Assembly: GCF_023534745.1 (NCBI RefSeq)
Contig: NZ_JAMHJQ010000001.1
Span: 186,001-250,000 of the forward strand
Direction of reading: 5' to 3'
Source: Streptomyces sp. 35G-GA-8
Lineage (GTDB): Bacteria > Actinomycetota > Actinomycetes > Streptomycetales > Streptomycetaceae
Length of the DNA: 64,000 nt
Shown here one piece after another: positions 62,458 through 64,000 of the stretch; the stretch's first letter is position 1, and every line of letters begins with the position of its first letter. The translations under genes were made by a program, and so were the position numbers. Under the pieces are notes generated by a model that was not told the origin of the DNA, did no database searches, and saw nothing but the letters and a program-made list of their open reading frames with translations.

Positions 62458-63618
62458 TCAGGCCGGCCGCCCCACCGCGCGCGGCGTACCGCAGGCCGGG
62501 CAGTCCGGTCTGCGGTCGTACCGCTCCTCCACCGGTTCGGCGAGCGCCATCAGATTGAGGCCGAAGCGGAAGCCGGGTTCCATCTCCGGTACGCCCGTGA
62601 GCAGCGCGATCGCCGCGTGGACGAGGAGATGGCCGGAGAGACCGGCGGTCACGGCGTTGACGGGGTTCCACTCCATCCGGGGCGAGGCGGCCTCCTCGTC
62701 CTGTCCGGCGGCGAGCCGCAGATCGCGGCGGTCGACCTCGCCCGCGCGGTGGCACTCCCAGCACGCCCCCCGGCCTGGCGCGTGGACCCCCACCGTGACC
62801 AGCGGTCCTCGATAGCCCGCGTCGAGCCAGGGGATTCCGGCGGCCAGACAGACGCGGTTGGCCCAGCGGCGGATCTCCGGCGGGCGGTCCGCGCAGAGCA
62901 GCAGCAGATCGTAGCCGGGCGCGAGCAGCGCGGCGATGTCGTCGGGACCGCGGACCGCGCGGTGTTCCGTGGTCAGCGCCACCCGCGAGTTGACCGCCCG
63001 CAGGGCCGCGTCGGCGGCGGTGGCCTTGGACCGGCCGATGTCGCTCTCGTGGTAGAGGGGCTGGCGGTTGAGATTGGAGAGCTCCACGACATCGCCGTCC
63101 ACGCAGTGCATCCGGCCCACGCCCGACGCGACCAGGCCCTGGGCGGCGAAGCCTCCGGTACCGCCGAGGCCGAGCAGCAGAACACGGGCCGAGCGCAGCC
63201 GGGCCTGTAACTCCCAGGCGGTGGCGTGCGGTGACAGGTCCATCCACCGCAACAGCGTCACGCCGCGGCTGTACCGTACGCGGTCCTCGTCGGTGAGGGT
63301 GTCCGGCGGCTCCGCCTCGGCGTCCTCCAGGAACCCGGCCTCGTACAGCTCGGCGATCGCCTGGACGACCGCGCCCCGTTCGAGGCCGGGGTGGCGGGCG
63401 AGCACAACATCGACCGACTCGGCCTGGCCCCGGGTCCCGTCGAGCGCCTCGGTCAGCGTCCAGATCCAGCCGTCGGGGTCGGCGACCTCGGCCCCGATCC
63501 CGTACACCACGCTCCCGATCCGTACGTTCCCGTCCACCGTGCGGTAGGCCCGGTGTTCCGGCTTGACCCGGGGGCGCCGTAAGCCGGACACCGGCGGCGG
63601 GGGCCGGTCCCGTTTCAC
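62458..63618 (-). CDS. ThiF/E1-like adenylyltransferase with N-terminal PqqD/RRE-like region
   Basis: The protein has 386 residues from GTG 63618, overlapping the upstream stop. Residues 25-105 (VRIGSVVYGIGAEVADPDGWIWTLTEALDG...IAELYEAGFLEDAE) resemble a PqqD/RRE or TOMM leader-peptide-binding module. The ThiF domain follows with VLLLGLGGTGGFAAQ, HCVDGDVVELSNLNRQ (the E1 Asp and Arg-Gln motifs), KATAADAALRAVN, and zinc cysteines CWEC and CPAC. Such enzymes adenylate carboxyl termini of peptides or ubiquitin-like proteins. The RRE-like part suggests a peptide or RiPP substrate; none is visible here. Confidence 0.85.
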   Translation of the reverse strand: MKRDRPPPPVSGLRRPRVKPEHRAYRTVDGNVRIGSVVYGIGAEVADPDGWIWTLTEALDGTRGQAESVDVVLARHPGLERGAVVQAIAELYEAGFLEDAEAEPPDTLTDEDRVRYSRGVTLLRWMDLSPHATAWELQARLRSARVLLLGLGGTGGFAAQGLVASGVGRMHCVDGDVVELSNLNRQPLYHESDIGRSKATAADAALRAVNSRVALTTEHRAVRGPDDIAALLAPGYDLLLLCADRPPEIRRWANRVCLAAGIPWLDAGYRGPLVTVGVHAPGRGACWECHRAGEVDRRDLRLAAGQDEEAASPRMEWNPVNAVTAGLSGHLLVHAAIALLTGVPEMEPGFRFGLNLMALAEPVEERYDRRPDCPACGTPRAVGRPA

Positions 63619-64000
63619 GCCCTTACCGCCCTCGGCTCCCTGAACCGGGCGGCCAGCTCGGAGGCCGCCAGCACGATTCTGAACTGATGCTCCACCTGGT
63701 CGTGGACCGGGATCCAGCGGGCGCGGCAGTCCGCTTCGAACGCCTCGCAGCGCCGGGTGAGGAACAGGTCCAGTCGGGCGCGTATGTCGGTCACTTCCGC
63801 GCGCTCCGCGACGTCGGTGCCATGGCCGGCGGCCGGGTCGTCATCGGCCACGAGCATCTGGTGCAGCAGCCCCGCCGTACGGACGACGAGCCGTCGCGCG
63901 GCGATCCGGAGCGCCATGATCCGCGCCCGGTTCAGCGGTGGCAGTCCGCCCTGCTCGCGAAGGGCCGCTTCCGGCGCCCATTCGTCCGCCAGCCCCCCGC
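63615..64000 (-). CDS. Unrecognised protein coupled to the ThiF gene, 5' end cut by window
   Basis: The frame is open to the window edge (at least 128 codons) and reads DEWAPEAALREQGGLPPLNRARIMALRIAARRLVVRTAGLL before continuing. An internal ATG at 63917 is not necessarily the start. The visible part is predicted helical and charged, with RCEAFEADCRARWIPVHDQVEHQF. The stop overlaps the GTG of the ThiF gene, so it is co-translated with it. It may supply a partner or substrate-handling protein for the ThiF/RRE enzyme. I do not recognise the family. Confidence 0.65.
   Translation of the reverse strand, partial: GGLADEWAPEAALREQGGLPPLNRARIMALRIAARRLVVRTAGLLHQMLVADDDPAAGHGTDVAERAEVTDIRARLDLFLTRRCEAFEADCRARWIPVHDQVEHQFRIVLAASELAARFREPRAVRA

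Overview
The window is high-GC actinobacterial DNA, almost certainly from a Streptomyces chromosome. The evidence is strong GC bias at third codon positions, many GTG/TTG starts, ATGA/GTGA start-stop overlaps, a two-domain Tat-exported small laccase, a conservon (CvnA-D plus P450), a WhiJ/AbaA-like XRE-DUF397-ATPase locus, split Ku-type NHEJ enzymes and a ChvE-GguA-GguB sugar transporter. I call 54 protein genes. The first and last are cut by the window edges. I found no tRNA, rRNA, CRISPR array, transposase or integrase.

Layout. 0-5 kb: VOC protein, a TetR repressor, an alpha/beta hydrolase that shares a near-identical operator with the TetR gene, and an SNF2-type helicase. 4.9-5.95 kb: a non-coding, 1.03-kb imperfect palindrome between convergent genes. 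6-12 kb: small laccase, divergent from a translationally coupled pair of secreted proteins (ThuA + quinoprotein sugar dehydrogenase; cupredoxin + 3-keto-glycoside hydrolase-like domain). 12-14.2 kb: LigD-type polymerase and ATP-dependent ligase, divergent. 14.3-17.7 kb: sugar epimerase, then coupled glycosyltransferase, DUF2064 protein and methyltransferase. 17.7-20.5 kb: CrtI-like FAD oxidoreductase, TetR, YchJ-like protein.

20.6-36.3 kb is mostly sugar uptake and catabolism: an IclR regulator divergent from a seven-gene-scale operon (enolase-superfamily dehydratase, Zn-dehydrogenase, U32-like TIM barrel, ChvE/GguA/GguB), and further on a ROK regulator with divergent xylA and xylB. An AbaA/WhiJ-like developmental regulatory locus (29.8-32 kb) and a SAM methyltransferase lie between them. 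At 36.3-37.1 kb there is a ClpC2-like HTH + double Clp_N protein whose promoter is covered by two palindromes and appears leaderless. 37.2-40.5 kb holds threonine degradation (tdh, kbl) with a LysR regulator. 40.7-43.4 kb holds a PAP2 phosphatase and EamA-type transporter, divergent from a TetR whose promoter carries four abutting 16-bp operator units.

44-50 kb: a class I terpene synthase convergent with a complete conservon ending in a CYP157-like P450 that lacks the ExxR motif. 50.4-64 kb: a CDP-glycerol-transferase-like protein containing a 7-bp repeat tract, a STAND-type TPR protein with an altered P-loop, an XRE/DHFR-like pair, a DD-carboxypeptidase with a collagen-like linker, a pentapeptide-repeat protein, a LAL-type ATPase without its HTH, a nucleotidyltransferase, and a ThiF enzyme with an N-terminal PqqD/RRE-like region coupled to an unrecognised gene that runs off the edge.

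The best leads are the copper-linked extracellular sugar oxidation module, the self-regulated ClpC2-like gene, the tandem TetR operator array, the conservon P450/terpene synthase pair and the kilobase palindrome.
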